From positions 762,863 through 826,862 of the forward strand of contig ML664662.1 of assembly GCA_007570785.1 (NCBI GenBank): DNA of 64,000 nt, written 5' to 3'. The notes beneath the pieces were generated by a model. The model was not told the origin of the DNA and did no database searches. It saw only the letters and a list, made by a program, of their open reading frames with translations. The position numbers and the translations under genes are program-made. Numbering within the stretch: the first letter of the stretch is position 1; each line of letters opens with the position of its first letter. The DNA is from Antilocapra americana. Lineage: Eukaryota > Chordata > Mammalia > Artiodactyla > Antilocapridae. Positions 22,860 to 34,606 of the stretch are shown in pieces.

Positions 22860-23132
22860 AATGCAAGTATGAGCAAGTGTGAATATATATCCTCACTCTC
22901 CTTTAACATGATGTATGCTCTGTTCTGCTTTTCCCCTTAAAAATGTATTGGAGATCTGTATTGATACATGTAAGTCTTTCTGGCTCTTTTGTTCCAGCTT
23001 GGTGGTATTCCATTGTATAGTAATGATCCTTATTAATAAAAATTTAAGTTGTTTCCAGTCTCTTGATGTTGCAATGTACATGGGTTGAATGAATGAATGA
23101 GTGAGCCAGTGAATGTTCAAATGGATGACTTT
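22860..23132 (-). mobile_element. Old L1 3' region, left part
   Basis: Antisense L1-like text (ggtggtattccattgtatag, ttgatgttgcaatgtacatgg) with a short gaat repeat at its right. It continues at 23795-23980 after the younger L1 insertion. Poorly preserved. Confidence 0.55.
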
Positions 23133-23794
23133 TTTAAAATTTAAATTAAAAAAATTGTATTGGAGTATAGTTGATTTACAATGTTGTGTTAGTTTTAGGT
23201 GTACAGCAAAGTGATTCAGTTATACATATATATATATATACATACATACATACACATATATTCATTCTTTTTCAGCTTGTTTTCTCACATAGATTATCAC
23301 AGAATATTGAGTAGAGTTCCCTGTGCTGCACAGTTGGTCCTTGTTTGTTATATATCTTATGTATAGTAGTGTGCATATGTTAATCCCAAGCTCCTCCCCC
23401 ACCATGTTTCCCTTTTGGTAACCATAAGTTTGTTTTTGATATCTGTAAGTCTGTTTCTATAAATAAGTTCATTTGTATCATTAATAAAAAGTAGATTCCA
23501 CATATGAATGATATCATATATTTGTCTTTATCTGTCTGACCTACTTCAAATAGTTTGATAATCTCTAGGTCCATCCATGTTACTTCAAATGGCATTATTT
23601 AGTTCTCTTTTTATGGCCGAGTAATATTCCATTGTACACATTTAACCACACCTCCTTTATTCATTTCTCTGCCTATGGACATTGAGCTTGCCTCCATGTC
23701 TTGGCTACTGTAAATAGTGATGCAATGAACATTGGGGCGAATGTATCTTTTCATGTTATGGTTTTCTTTGGATATTCACACAGGAGTGGGATTG
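23133..23794 (-). mobile_element. Artiodactyl L1 3' end, 5'-truncated
   Basis: Antisense 3'UTR and ORF2 C-terminus: attggagtatagttgattta, gttagttttaggtgtacagc, gttccctgtgctgcacag, gtaatattccattgtacac. The phrase tcaaatggatgactt on the left (23117-23132) recurs with one change on the right (23795-23810), so this is a clean insertion into an older L1. Confidence 0.9.
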
Positions 23795-23980
23795 TCAAAT
23801 GGATAACTTTGTACATGGATCATTTCCCACATCCACTAATATATGTGTAGGATAAATTCATGGGTCAAAGTTCATATGTTCTTTTAATTTTGACACATAC
23901 TGCTAAATTGACTTTTGAGGATGTTGGGCCAATTTACACTCTTGTCTAGTGATGTCTGAAAGTGGCCAAGGCCTCTTAAA
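23795..23980 (-). mobile_element. Old L1 3' region, right part
   Basis: Continuation of the older L1 interrupted at 23133. Phrases such as ttgacttttgaggatgttgg and gccaatttacactcttg fit antisense ORF2 C-terminal sequence. Confidence 0.5.
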
Positions 23981-24124
23981 GACAGCTGTGGTAGGGCTGG
24001 AGTGTCCTCTAGAGTTGCCTCAATTGAAGTTAGTGCCCTGTTGTATCCTTCTACCTGTAGCCAGGTACTGTCACCAGTCACATTTGATCACAACATTCCT
24101 GAATCTAAGCCAGACCTTCTATAG

Positions 24125-24612
24125 TAGTTCTCTATGGCTGTGTAACAAACTACCACAAACTCAGTGGCTTATACAACATGAATTTATTACAGTTGCATGG
24201 GTCAGGAATCCTGGCACAGGTTAGCTGGGCCCTTTGCTCAGGGTCTCACCAGGCTGAAATCGAGGTGTCAGCCTGATAGGCGTGTGATGTTGTTGAGGTT
24301 CAGGATCCTCTTCAGAATTCATTTAGATTGTTGCCAGAATTCATTTTCTTACAGTTACGGATTGAGATTTTCATTTTCTTGCTGGCTGTTGGCAAGGGAT
24401 CTCTTTCAGCATCTATAGACTGCAAAGGCAGCAGGAGAATCTCGCTCCAGTCTGCTATGGCAGAACCTTGTATGGTTTAACCTAATCCATGGAATGATTA
24501 TCCCCCCATATTCACAGATCCTGCCCACAAGGCAGAGTGTGTATTTTTTGTGGGGGGTGTTGCAGAGGGGAAGGGAAGGACTTGGAGGCCATCTAAGAAT
24601 TTTGCCTACCGC
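24125..24612 (-). mobile_element. LTR-like ancient repeat
   Basis: The left end (tctatggctgtgtaacaaactacc, cagtggcttatacaacatg) and the right end (gaggccatctaag, ttttgcctaccgcacc) match the two ends of an old LTR-like mammalian repeat on the minus strand, possibly MLT1-related. The interior includes gctgggccctttgctcaggg. Family uncertain. Confidence 0.5.
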
Positions 24613-25929
24613 ACCTTCATTTGTTTCTCAGCCCAGCTTCACTCAGCTGTTAGCTTCAGCCTCAATTTCAGTTTCTGCTCACTTGGCTGCTGTTCCTGAT
24701 TCAGGGCTCCATGTCACCTCATCTCCTATCCCTGTGTGTCCCAGGGCGCCTCCTATTTGATCCTTGCTCAGATCATGCCTCGATCTCCTGGTTGCTGGCT
24801 GCATATCTGTACTCTTTTAAAAGGACCAAATCATTTTACCGGGTGACTCTCAGCTGCCTACCTCGAGCACTGGGAGTCCCTGCCTCAGCCAACCCATGAA
24901 GCTTGGGCAGTCCTTCTAGGGTAGGATTTGGAACCTGGAGACCGTATGGGCCAAATGCTAAGACCACTAACCGCGCCAGTCACCTCCTTGCCCCTCCTCT
25001 CGCTCTTCTTCCTCTCAATGTTTGATCTTGAAGGTGGCCCACATTGATACATTAATGCCACTATCTTCATGGTCATGTCTTTAACGTGTATTTCTCCTGT
25101 AAATTTTGGTTCTCACAGTGACCTTTAGAATCTGAAGGATTAAATTATTAGTGCAGTTCCTTCTTGTCATAAGACATACTTCCTAAACTTCTTAGGCTCA
25201 CCTCGAAGAGATCATTGGCTCCAAGGGTCTCTCTCTTTAAGAATCTCTCCTGTCCATTTCCACCCCTCTGGCTCCTGCTTTTCTACCAAGCTTCCCACCA
25301 GGACACCACAACAGGGGTCACACAGTCCTGGAAAAAACCCCTGGACTTGACAAAATTTGTCTGTTTAGTTTTTGCAACCCTGTTGGTAATGCTAGAGGTA
25401 TTTTTCCTCCCAAAGAAGTATTTTATGAGTCATGAGGAGATTATTTGCCTGTAACCACATCTAAGACCAGGAGTGTTTCCTCACTAAGAAAATTTAGAAA
25501 TTTTATCTAGATAGGACTGAAATATTTTCGGCTGCAAATTCCTTTTTGGTGAAGATCACAAAGGTGCTCATCTTTTTTATGTAAACCACTATAGTTAAAC
25601 TATATAATCACACAGAGCACCGTGTAAGATTTTTAAGTCTTTTATGTCTGGAGCTAAGAGTCAAACACAAACTCTTGTCTTGCCCTTATTGATGACTTCA
25701 AGTTTTACAAAGGGTAATGTATGAAGAATCCTTAAATTATCCATATGTAAGTATCTCTCTATATTAGGTACCAGAGTTGACTTTAATGAAAATGACGAAG
25801 GGGAGCATCTATCTCCCTCTTCTACTGACTTGCCAGTATGCCTGAAATCATACCATTAGTTGCTTTTCCTCTTAGTCTTATAGGTTTTCTGCTCTTCAGG
25901 AGACTCTGTTCCTCATTTGTTTTTAAATT
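24613..25929. other. Apparently single-copy sequence
   Basis: No repeat family recognised. Several short frames (for example 24494-24760 on plus, 24885-25076 on minus) have no domain. The stretch is mixed in GC content, with nothing that supports an exon. Confidence 0.4.
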
Positions 25930-26535
25930 AAATATTTCGTTTTGAAATAATTATAAATGAAATTATAAGAAGTAATATAGAGATTCTATGTATCTTTTAT
26001 TGTTTCTCCCAATGGTAATATCTTGCAAAACTATAGCACAATATCACAACCAGGATATTGACACTGGTACAGTCAAGGTACACAACAGTTCCATCATCAC
26101 AAGGATCTTTGAGATGGCCATTCCCATCTCTGTCCCATGCCACCCCTCCTTGGTTCATGGCAACCACTAATCTATTCTCCATTTCTATGATTTTGGCAAG
26201 AAAGTTACATAAATGGAGTCATATTTTATGTAGCGTTTTTAGATTAGCTTTATTCACTTAGCATAATTCTCTGGAGAATTACAATACATAATACATAATT
26301 ATATGTATTGATAGCTTATTCCTTTTTTATTGCTGAGTGGTATTTCATGGTATGGATGTACCACAGTTTGTTTAACCAGCCACCTGTTGAAGGACATCCA
26401 AATTGTTTCCAGTTTGAGGCTATTATGACTAAAGCTATGATAAACATTTATGTACAAGTTTTTTGCATGAACATAAGTTTTCACTTCTCTCGTATAAATG
26501 CCTAGGAGTACCAGTGCTGGGTCATATGGTAAGCA

Positions 26536-26587
26536 TATATTTAGTTTTTTAGTAAACTGCCAAACTATTTTCCAGGGTGACTGTATC

Positions 26588-26640
<53 letters not shown>

Positions 26641-26928
26641 CAGGAGGAAGAGCGATCTGGTTTCTATGTATCTTTGCCAGCGTTTGATGTTGTCACTATT
26701 TTTTATTTTAGCTATTCTGATGGGTTTGCATTTTCATAAAGGCTAAATTTAGTGTTTTAGGAAGCTGCCAAACTATTTTCCAGGGTGGCTGTATTATTTT
26801 ACATGCCTCCCCCCTAGCAAGATATGAGTGATCTAGTTTCTCTGCATCCTTGCCAGCATTTGATGTTGTCACTATTTTTATTTTAGCCATCTGATGGGCT
26901 TGCATTTCCCTAAAGGCTAAGGATGTTT
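26536..26928. repeat. Tandem duplication of about 200 bp in L1
   Basis: Two adjacent copies of the same ORF2 stretch: 26541-26746 and 26747-26928. Both contain gccaaactattttccagggtg, catttgatgttgtcacta (agcgtttgatgttg in copy 1), and gcatttccctaaaggctaa (or its variant). Copy 1 has gained a (CA)n run. The copies differ at many positions, so the duplication is old. Confidence 0.88.
26593..26638 (+). repeat. (AC)23 microsatellite
   Basis: An uninterrupted AC run within the left copy of the tandem duplication. The right copy has acatgcc at the corresponding place, so the expansion followed the duplication. Confidence 0.98.
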
Positions 26929-26972
26929 TACTTTTTTTGTGTGTACTTATTTGCCATCTGTATATCCTCTTC

Positions 26973-27186
26973 GGGCTTCCCTGGTGGCTCAGTGGTAAAG
27001 AATCCTCCTGCCAATGCAGGAGACCTGGATTCATTCCCTGGGCCAGGAAGATCCCCTGAGAAGGAAATGGCAACCCACTTCAGTATTCTTGCCTGGGAAA
27101 TCCCATGGACAGAGGAGCCTGATGAGACAGTCCTTGTGTTGCAAGAGAGTTAGACACGACTTAGCAACTAAACAACAACAACAAAA
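26973..27186 (+). mobile_element. Bov-tA SINE
   Basis: Sense Bov-tA, close to the usual sequence: gggcttccctggtggctcag, ctgccaatgcaggagacctgg, ggaagatcccctgagaagg, gccttgcctggg-like segment, ccatggacagaggagcctg, and an acaacaacaaca tail. Flanked by atatcctctt on both sides. Confidence 0.96.
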
Positions 27187-30059
27187 ATATCCTCTTTAGT
27201 AAAATGGCTCTTCATTTTTTAAAATCCATTTTCTAAGTGGTTTATTTGTTTTATTTTTCAATTACTGAGTTTTTAGAGTTCTTTGTATATTCTAGATACT
27301 ATTCCTTTGCTGGATATATGACTTACAAATATTTTCTCCCAGTTTTTAGCTTGTTTTTTTCATTTGTCTAGCAGGATCTTTCCCAGAGCCAATGTTTTTC
27401 ATTTTGTTCAGGTTTAATTGATCAATTTTCTCTTTATTGCTTGTGCTTTGGGTGTGAAGTCTAAAATCTCTTTGTCTAGCTCTAGGCCCTGAAAATCTTC
27501 TATGCTTTTTTTCTAAAAGTTTTATAGTTTTATATATGACATTTAAATTGATGATCCACTTGAGTTAATTTTGTATAGGGAGTGAGACTTAGGTCCAGGT
27601 TCACCTTTTGCCTGTGGATACCCAATTACTCCAGCACCATTTGTTGAAAAGACTATATTTCCTTCATTTAATTGCACCTTGTCAAAAATAATTTCAGCAT
27701 ACTTGTGTGGGTCTATTTCTGGGTTCTGTATTCTATCCCATTGATCCACATGTCTGTCCATCCACCAATACCACACAGTCCTGATTATTGTAGCTATATG
27801 GTAACTTTTGAAATTGGGTAGAGTAATTCCTCTCATTTTATTCTTTAAATTTTGTTTTAGCTATTCTAGTTCCTTTGTCTTTCCATGTAAAATTTAGAAT
27901 AATCTTACCTATATCTACAAAAACTCTATTGTCATTTTGATAGTAATTATGTAAACTGTGTATCAACTTCTGGAGAACTGGCAGACTTAGAACATGGTAT
28001 GTTTCTCCATTTACTCAAATTGTCTGTTTTTTCATCAACATTTTGTAGTTTTTACCATACAAGTCCTATATATCTTTTGTTTTGAACAATTGTATGGTAT
28101 TTTATTTTTAATTCTGATGTCTGCATGTTCATTGCTAGTATATAGAAATATGATTGATTTTTATATGTTCTTGAATACTACAGATTTAATAAATTCACTT
28201 ATTAATTCTTGGAGAGACTTTCTGGTAGATTTTTTTAGGATTTTCTGCATAGATCATCATGTCATTAGCAAATAGGCATAGTTTTATTTCTTCCATTCCA
28301 ATTCATGTGTATGCCTTTTATTTTTTTCTTGCCTTGTGCTGGCTAAGACTTCCAGTACTAGATTAAAAAAAGTAGTGGGAACAGGTTTCCTTAGCTTGTT
28401 CCTGATCTTAGGGGGAAAGCACTCAGTCTTTTACCATTAAATATTATGTTTGTCATAAAGTTTTTGTAGATGCTCTTTACCAAGTTTAAGAAGTCCCCTT
28501 TTATTCTTAGTTTGCTGAGAGTTTTCTCATTATCATAAATGGATATTGAATTTTGTCAAGCGCTTTTTCTTCATCAATTGATATGATCATATGGTTTTTC
28601 TCTTTAGCCTGTTAATATGGTGGGTTGTATTGAATGATTTTAGAAAAGATTGAACCAGTCTTACATCCCTAGAATAAATCCTACTTTGTCTTGTGTAATT
28701 ATTTTTATATATTGCTGAATTTTATTTGTTAATGTTTTGTTAAGAATTTTTGCATGTATATTCATGAGGCATATTAGTATGTAGTCTCTCCTTGTACTGT
28801 CTTTATCTATTTTCTTATCAAGGTAATAATAGTTTTATAGAATAAACTGGAGACGGTTTCCTCCTCGACTTTCTCAGATTAAGTAGTTTCTATTGTTCTA
28901 CTTTCCAGTTCACTGATTCTTCCCTCTGTTGCTTCTATTCTGCTGTTGAGCTCATGTTGAGTTTTAAATTTTTGGTTATTATATTTTTCAATCTAAAATT
29001 TCTATTTGGTTCTTTGTGTTCTATTTCTTTATTGAGACTTTCAATATTTTAATTTGTGTCAAGTGTGTTTGCTCATGAATTATTTCATGAAACCTACTTT
29101 AAAATCTTTGTCAAAATTTTTCATTTAGTTCAAGATGTTACTCATTTCTAGTATCACAAGTTATTTTTGGTTGAAACCTAGACATTTTGGGTTTTATTTT
29201 ATGACTGTATCTTATTTAAATCTTTTGTTTTAGCTGGGTGTTTTTGGACACAGCTCCATCAACAGAGAGGTGGTGTTCCCCATCATTACTACCAGTCAAC
29301 ATAGAAATCTACTTAGCTTCTGTTGACATCTTTTGGAGGGGATCCCCTTATTGCTGAGTGGGATGGGGGTTCAGGTTTCCCGCAAGAACTCCACTGACAC
29401 ACTAGGAAGAGAGAGGGTAGCCTCAATATTGCTGAGCAATGGTGAAAGTCTTGACTCTGTACAAAATTTCTTCTGATACCACCTTATCAGAAAGGACTCA
29501 GGGTAGTTTCCTCATTACCCACGTGGTTTCCTCATTACCACCGAGCAGGGATGAAAGAATTGGCTCCATTCTTGACCTTCTCTGATGCCACCCTGGTGGA
29601 TGGGTTGAGGTACCTAGTAACAACATGGCAAAATTGAAATTCTAGCTTCCTCATTTGCTCTTGCTGGCGTGAGTGGATGTGGGGCCATAATTTGCTTCCT
29701 GTGGTATTTAGCTCAAGTAGAGCAGTTACTGTCTGAAAGTTTTCTATTTCTATGTGGTTCCTTTCTTGGTCCTTTGGCTAGAAAGAACAGGCTTTGGAGG
29801 GGCTTTTTTTTTGTCTGCCCTTGTTTGCATTTCTGGGTGCCAGCCTTCTCAGCTACAAATCTGGGATATATGACTTAAAAAGAAAATCCAGAACACTCAC
29901 TACCTTTTTGTTCCTTGGATAGTGAGGTCCTTAGCAGGTCTTCGTTCTTTCTCCACTTAGAGTATTCTTATGTTCATTTCATATATAATGTCCAGAGTTT
30001 TTAGTTGTACTTAGTGGGAGGAGTAAGAAAATGTCTATTCCGTCTTCTTAGAAACAGAC

Positions 30060-30335
30060 ATCCTCAAGTTTTAAGAATATGTTATTAAAATATGTAACAT
30101 ACATACAGAAAAGGGCACATATCTTAAGTATATAGGTCAATGAATGTTCACTAACAATATACCTACATAAACAGAACTCAGGTCAAGAAACAGAACATTA
30201 CCAACATCCCTTAGAAGCCCCCTCATGCCCCTTCTGATCACTAGCCTCACTTGAAAATTAACCACTATCTAATTTCTGACAGTATAGATTACTGCAGCCT
30301 GTTTCTATATTTTATATAATGAGTCTCTTTAAAAA
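30060..30335 (-). mobile_element. Old L1M 3'UTR fragment
   Basis: Antisense 3'UTR phrases: ggtcaatgaatgttcac, caggtcaagaaacagaacat and ccctcatgccccttctgatc. It ends near 30335 without ORF2, so only the 3'UTR survives. Confidence 0.65.
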
Positions 30336-30444
30336 CTGGAATTACCCTTGAGAGATTTAATGGTTTAATATGTCATTGACCAATACCTTATAATGGATTA
30401 GTTTATCATGTATTTGTATTTACATTCAACAAGAATAAATTTAT

Positions 30445-30625
30445 TAATAATAATATTACAAAGTACTTTAGAGTTTATAATAGCATTTCTCATGCTTTAG
30501 ATCATTTGATCTTCACATATTTTCATGAGGAAGATTTATTATTAGCCTCATTTAAGGTGAGAAAATTGAGGCTCCAGAGAAGTTAAATGATTTGTCTAAG
30601 GTCACCCAGGTAATAGGCAGAAAGA
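30445..30625 (-). mobile_element. MIR-like SINE
   Basis: Antisense MIR features: caaagtactttagagttta, tcatttgatcttcacat, gaggctccagagaagttaaat, gtctaaggtcacccagg. Eroded, but in the correct order. Confidence 0.75.
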
Positions 30626-30639
30626 TTTAATAGCTCCAG

Positions 30640-31030
30640 GCGAAAGAGACGTTCTTTGTCCCCTTATCCATATATCAGTTTTAGAAAAGTTCCTGATTGG
30701 CTCTGATTTGGTCATGTGACCACAAAATGCCTATTAAAGAGTGAGCATTATGATTCACTGGCCCCCTAGGGCCATATGGAGTAGAGGAAGGGATCTTAAA
30801 GTGACCCAAATGAAGAAATAGGAAGCCATGCAGGGCAGACAGAACTTTACACAACTAATTCTACCTATTTCTTGATTTTTATGGAAATCTTAAAATAATC
30901 AAAATCCCTCTTTCTGTATTCACATTTTTATGACTCATTTTAACAGTTCAGAATTAAATTTTGTAAAATCTGGAATGGACTGTAGAGACCATTTATCTCA
31001 TTACATAGAAGAGGAAAAGGAGGCTAAAAA
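30640..31030. other. Unassigned sequence
   Basis: Non-repetitive as far as I can see, with no coding signal. Confidence 0.35.
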
Positions 31031-31047
31031 GAAAATACCTTGTCCAG

Positions 31048-31241
31048 GACTTCCCAGGTGGTCCAGTGGTTAATATTTCACCTCCCAATGCAAGGGATGT
31101 GGGTTTGATCCCTGGTCAGGGAGATAAGATCCCACATGCCTTGCAGCCAAAAACCAAAACATAAAACAGAAGCAATATTGCAACAAACTCAAAAGACTTT
31201 AAAAACCAGTCCACCTCAAAAAAAGATCCTTTAAAAAAAGG
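31048..31241 (+). mobile_element. CHR-2-type SINE with 15-bp TSD
   Basis: Sense element: gacttcccaggtggtccagtgg, ggtttgatccctggtcagg, gatcccacatgccttgc, and the typical 3' part gcaatattgcaacaaactc. The repeat aaataccttgtccag occurs at 31033-31047 and 31242-31256. Confidence 0.95.
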
Positions 31242-31259
31242 AAATACCTTGTCCAGTTT

Positions 31260-31599
31260 CATATAAATACTTGCTTTGTGTTCTTCCTCCATTTTCATTT
31301 ATTATAAAAGTAATTTTATGGGATTAATACTTTTTATAAGCCAGTCATGATGTTAACATTGCTTTTTATAAAGTGATTATAGAAAAAAGCATTACAGATT
31401 TAACAACAAAAAAGAGATTAATAATTTTTAATGAAAAAATCATGCAGAATGAATAAATTCTAGAGATCTGCTGTCCAACATAGTACCTACAGTTAAATAT
31501 GTTAAGAGGATAGATCTCATATTAAATATTCTTTCTTAGAAAAGCACTCCCCCAAACAAAAAACACTACAAAAAAACATAAGGAAATTTTTTACGGTAA
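31260..31599. other. Unassigned AT-rich sequence
   Basis: No gene or repeat family recognised. Confidence 0.35.
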
Positions 31600-31735
31600 A
31601 AAATATGTTTAGGACTTTGTGGTGATCATACAGCTGTATGTATATATTCTAACCCATCAAGAGGTATACGTTAAAAGCACGCAATTTTTGTATATCAATT
31701 ATACCTTAATAAAGCTTAAGAAAGAAAATTCCACA
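31600..31735 (+). mobile_element. Old L1 3' terminus
   Basis: The phrase ttgtatatcaattatacctt followed by aataaagcttaagaaag resembles the last bases of an old L1 3'UTR before its poly-A. Short and diverged. Confidence 0.5.
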
Positions 31736-31739
31736 GCGT

Positions 31740-32250
31740 CGACACTCAATACAATAAATATGTTCATGTGTATTCCTTTCTTTATCAAGCTATGTATATA
31801 TTTAGACATAGATTGTAATCATGGTGTACACTGGTTTTCCAAAAAATGAAAGGTCTCATATGCATATTTTTCAAATGACTGTTAGCATATTTCTATGCTG
31901 CAAAATTTGCAGGTAACTGGCTTATCCCTGTCACTTGGTGAGAGGTGGAAACACCCCTGCCTAGTGGTGGGATCTCTTGTTTTTCTCTCGATTCCCTCAA
32001 GCTGGGGTCAGCACTTCCTCCTGCCTTGAGCAAAGCTGTGGAATAGCTGGAGGCCTCTGGAGCTCTCCATTTCTCCCTGTTAGACTGTATTCTTCCTCCA
32101 TTGCTGTTTGAGATCCTCACCTTCTCAGCCCATGCCTCTTTCTGGGGTCTGTTCTAGTTCTCAGAGTGCTGGCATCTAATTCCTGCTCACGGACTCACTG
32201 ATTGTTTTGCTCTTGACAGAAAATCATTCAAAGTACAGCCTCTCAGGGAT
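31740..32250. other. Unassigned sequence
   Basis: No gene or recognised repeat. The minus frame at 31893-32120 has no identifiable domain. Confidence 0.35.
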
Positions 32251-32251
32251 A

Positions 32252-32522
32252 TCATTCTTTATTAAAATTGGAATATAGTTACTTTACAATGTTGTGTTAG
32301 TTTTGCTGTACAATGAAGCAAATCAGCTACAGGTATCCATATGTCTCCTCCCTCTTGGACCTCCCTCCCACTTGCCCCCCATCCCACCGAACGAGCTCCC
32401 TGTGCTATAATATACAGCAGCTTCCCACTAGCTATGAGTTTTACACATGACAGTGTATATATGCCAATCTTAATCTCCCAATTTTTCCCACCCTCCCCTT
32501 CCCCCACTGTGTCCACAGGCTC
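32252..32522 (-). mobile_element. Artiodactyl L1 3' end
   Basis: Antisense L1 3'UTR: attctttattaaaattggaa, tttacaatgttgtgttag, gagctccctgtgctataat, cagcttcccactagctatg. Only the 3' terminal part of about 270 bp is present. The overlapping 84- and 68-codon frames are chance frames in the 3'UTR. Confidence 0.85.
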
Positions 32523-32860
32523 TGTCCTAGAAGGATCCTTTTCTTAAAGGGTGATGTTCCTGAACCTGTTTCCAAGATAGGGACATCATTTTTTTGAGAA
32601 AGGGATCTTTCTAAGACAGGAGCGTCCCTGAATGGAAAAAAGGAGAGGAAACCTGTTTTTAGAGGGCCTCCTAGGAAGAAAAATGGGCCCTTCTGTGGGG
32701 CTGGGGCTGCACAGACAATAAGGCACAGTTTCTGCCTCTGAAGAGTTCAAGTTCCCAGCTTCATTCCAGGTGCCTGTAGTGATCTGCAGGCCACCCCACC
32801 TCTGCCTAAAATAATAAGGAGTCCTAGGAATCTCCAATAGGGCCTGTCAAACAAGCCATC
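32523..32860. other. Unassigned sequence
   Basis: No gene or recognised repeat. The 83-codon minus frame has no domain signature. Confidence 0.35.
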
Positions 32861-32864
32861 TGTA

Positions 32865-33245
32865 TCATTCCAGATCCTGGCAGGAAACAGATGGCACCCT
32901 CAGATTGGGTAAAGTGAGATGAGTTTAATAGATGATTTACAAAGGCCAATCAGAGTATAGGGAAGCCACAGGCCAGAAAGAGCAGAAGGAGGGAGTAGTT
33001 ATTGGAACCTCATGAGAGAATTCTGTGAATAGGGCATCTTGACAAGAGCAGTGACTTGTGGTTCAGGGATGTAACCAGCCAGCCCTCAGAGACCCAGCAA
33101 GGAGGCGTTTGAGGGAAATAGATACCCAATCTCTCTCCTCCCCGCCTCCTGGAAGGCAAAAGGCATAGGATCCCATCAAGGACTGTTTGCAGGGTCCAGA
33201 GTGAATGGAGAAGGGTGGAGGGTATCTGCAGGGGAGAAGAAACCC
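32865..33245 (-). mobile_element. LTR-like repeat, copy 2 of 3
   Basis: The left end (cagatcctggcaggaaacagatggc, cagattgggtaaagtgag, gagtttaatagatgattt) is the reverse complement of the right end of the repeat at 21330-21735. The right end (gtgaatggagaagggtgg) also fits the family. The 84-codon minus frame is not meaningful. Confidence 0.55.
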
Positions 33246-33937
33246 ATCTGACACACCATCTGAGTTTGGAAATACTCTGCCATCAGGGTGATTTTCATCA
33301 GCACTCCCAAGGGTCAAGGTAGAGGTGAGGGGGCTTGGGGAGGTCCCTCTCCTTGAGTAGTTCTAGCAGGAGAGAAGACTGCCAAAATGATCCTCTTCTG
33401 CCTGGAGTTCTTGAGTTTCCTCTCTGCTCATCCTCCAGTGTCCACAAAAGGTGGTGATGCCCAGTAAGGAGAGGAGGCCAGAGAGGTGAGCAAGGGCTGG
33501 ACGTTGGAGGGCTCTGAATTTTACCTGACCACTTGACCCTGTTCCTGGGGTCATTTTCTGTCGAGTGTTGATCTGGACCAGACTACATGAGAATCACCTG
33601 GCACCTGATAAAAAAAATACCACCCAGATAGAGTGCCCAGTCATGGGGGATTAAATATCTATTTTTCCCCTTTTCCCTTTACATCAAATTGTGTCCCTTC
33701 AGTCTCTAGAGAGGGCTAGAAAATCCCCTAAAGGAGATTTTCTTTTCTTATTTTCTGAAGAATTACTTGATTTGCCTTCCTTCACTGTGTAGTATAGTAC
33801 TACTAGGCCCCATTGTGCTGGGAAAAGGGTTTTGGGATTGCTGTTGTTTTGAGTTAAAAGTTTTTATTTAGAGAAAAATTTCCCGTGTATCCAGGTTTTA
33901 ACATTTCGTCAAAGTCGCAAAAGTAAATATCTGATGT
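33246..33937. other. Unassigned sequence
   Basis: No repeat family or gene recognised. GC content is moderate. Confidence 0.35.
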
Positions 33938-34060
33938 TGTTTTTTTATTTTAATTTTATTTTGAATTGGAGGATAATTACTTTACATATTGTGATGGTTT
34001 CTGCCACACATCAGCAGGAATCAGCCATAGATATATATACATCCCCTCCTTGTTTTGTTT
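33938..34060 (-). mobile_element. L1_BT-like 3' terminus
   Basis: Antisense: gaattggaggataattacttt, ttgtgatggtttctgcc and acatcagcaggaatcagcc are characteristic of the bovine L1 3'UTR end. About 120 bp, strongly 5'-truncated. Confidence 0.75.
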
Positions 34061-34083
34061 TTTGATGGTTAAAGAGATTTTTT

Positions 34084-34606
34084 TGTGGGGCCTCTCTATT
34101 TTCCTTTTCTCTCCGACTCTCTAACCCGCCCTGTAGCACTCCAGGGCGGGAGTCAGAAAGCCAGGCGAGCCCTCAGTCTCGGACAGAAGGACCCTCCGAA
34201 GTTATCTTCTGAGGATGGGAGCCTCTGGAAGATCAGCCCCAAGGAGGGGGTGAGCGGACCGCCCTCCCCACAGCCTCCCTCGCCTGGAGAGAGACACTCA
34301 GACGCGGCGGGGGTTCTGTCAAAGCAGTTCCGTTTTATTGAGCTGGAGGGCGAGCTTATAAAGGCAAACAGCGCGGAAAGGCAAACGTGGCAGGGGTTTT
34401 AAATGGGGCTTTCCGGGAGCTTGGCCAATCACTGTAAGGGTCACGTATCCAGGTGGTGGCGCACCAATGTATACTGGTCACGTCCCAGCGTTGCTAAGAG
34501 GAAGTTAGCCATGGCCAATCGCATTTTTTTGTAAATAGCCTCAGTCCCGCCCTCTTGATCTCCGCCAAGTGCCATCTTGTCATGAGCACATGTGAGATGC
34601 CCTACA
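34084..34606 (-). mobile_element. Solo endogenous-retrovirus LTR
   Basis: A 523-bp unit bounded by TG and CA on both ends. Read on the minus strand it has a CCAAT-type box in gtgattggcc (about 34418-34430), a TATA-like ttataa (34356-34361) and an AATAAA signal (34334-34339) about 20 bp further on. The closeness of TATA and AATAAA suggests a very short R region, as in betaretrovirus-like LTRs. The flanks read a+T6 on the left and a+T5 on the right, probably a 6-bp target-site duplication. It is much richer in GC and CpG than its surroundings. No gag, pol or env sequence adjoins it. The 105-codon plus frame is a shadow. Confidence 0.85.

Larger units (their letters stand above)
25930..30055 (-). 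mobile_element. Second large old L1, internally deleted
   Basis: Antisense order from left: 3'UTR (25930-26290), ORF2 C-terminus (26300-27000), further ORF2 (27200-27900), RT region (28000-28860), then an abrupt step to ORF1/5'UTR-type sequence (28870-30055, with ttcactgattcttccctctg and GC-richer promoter units). The endonuclease part of ORF2 and much of ORF1 are missing. A Bov-tA and a (CA)n tract lie inside. Dead copy. Confidence 0.72.

Noticed and set aside
34085..34402. 105-codon plus frame in GC-rich sequence
   Set aside because: It is the reverse strand of the solo LTR. The GC content first suggested a CpG-island promoter or exon, but the TG/CA ends, AATAAA and flanking duplication fit an LTR better.
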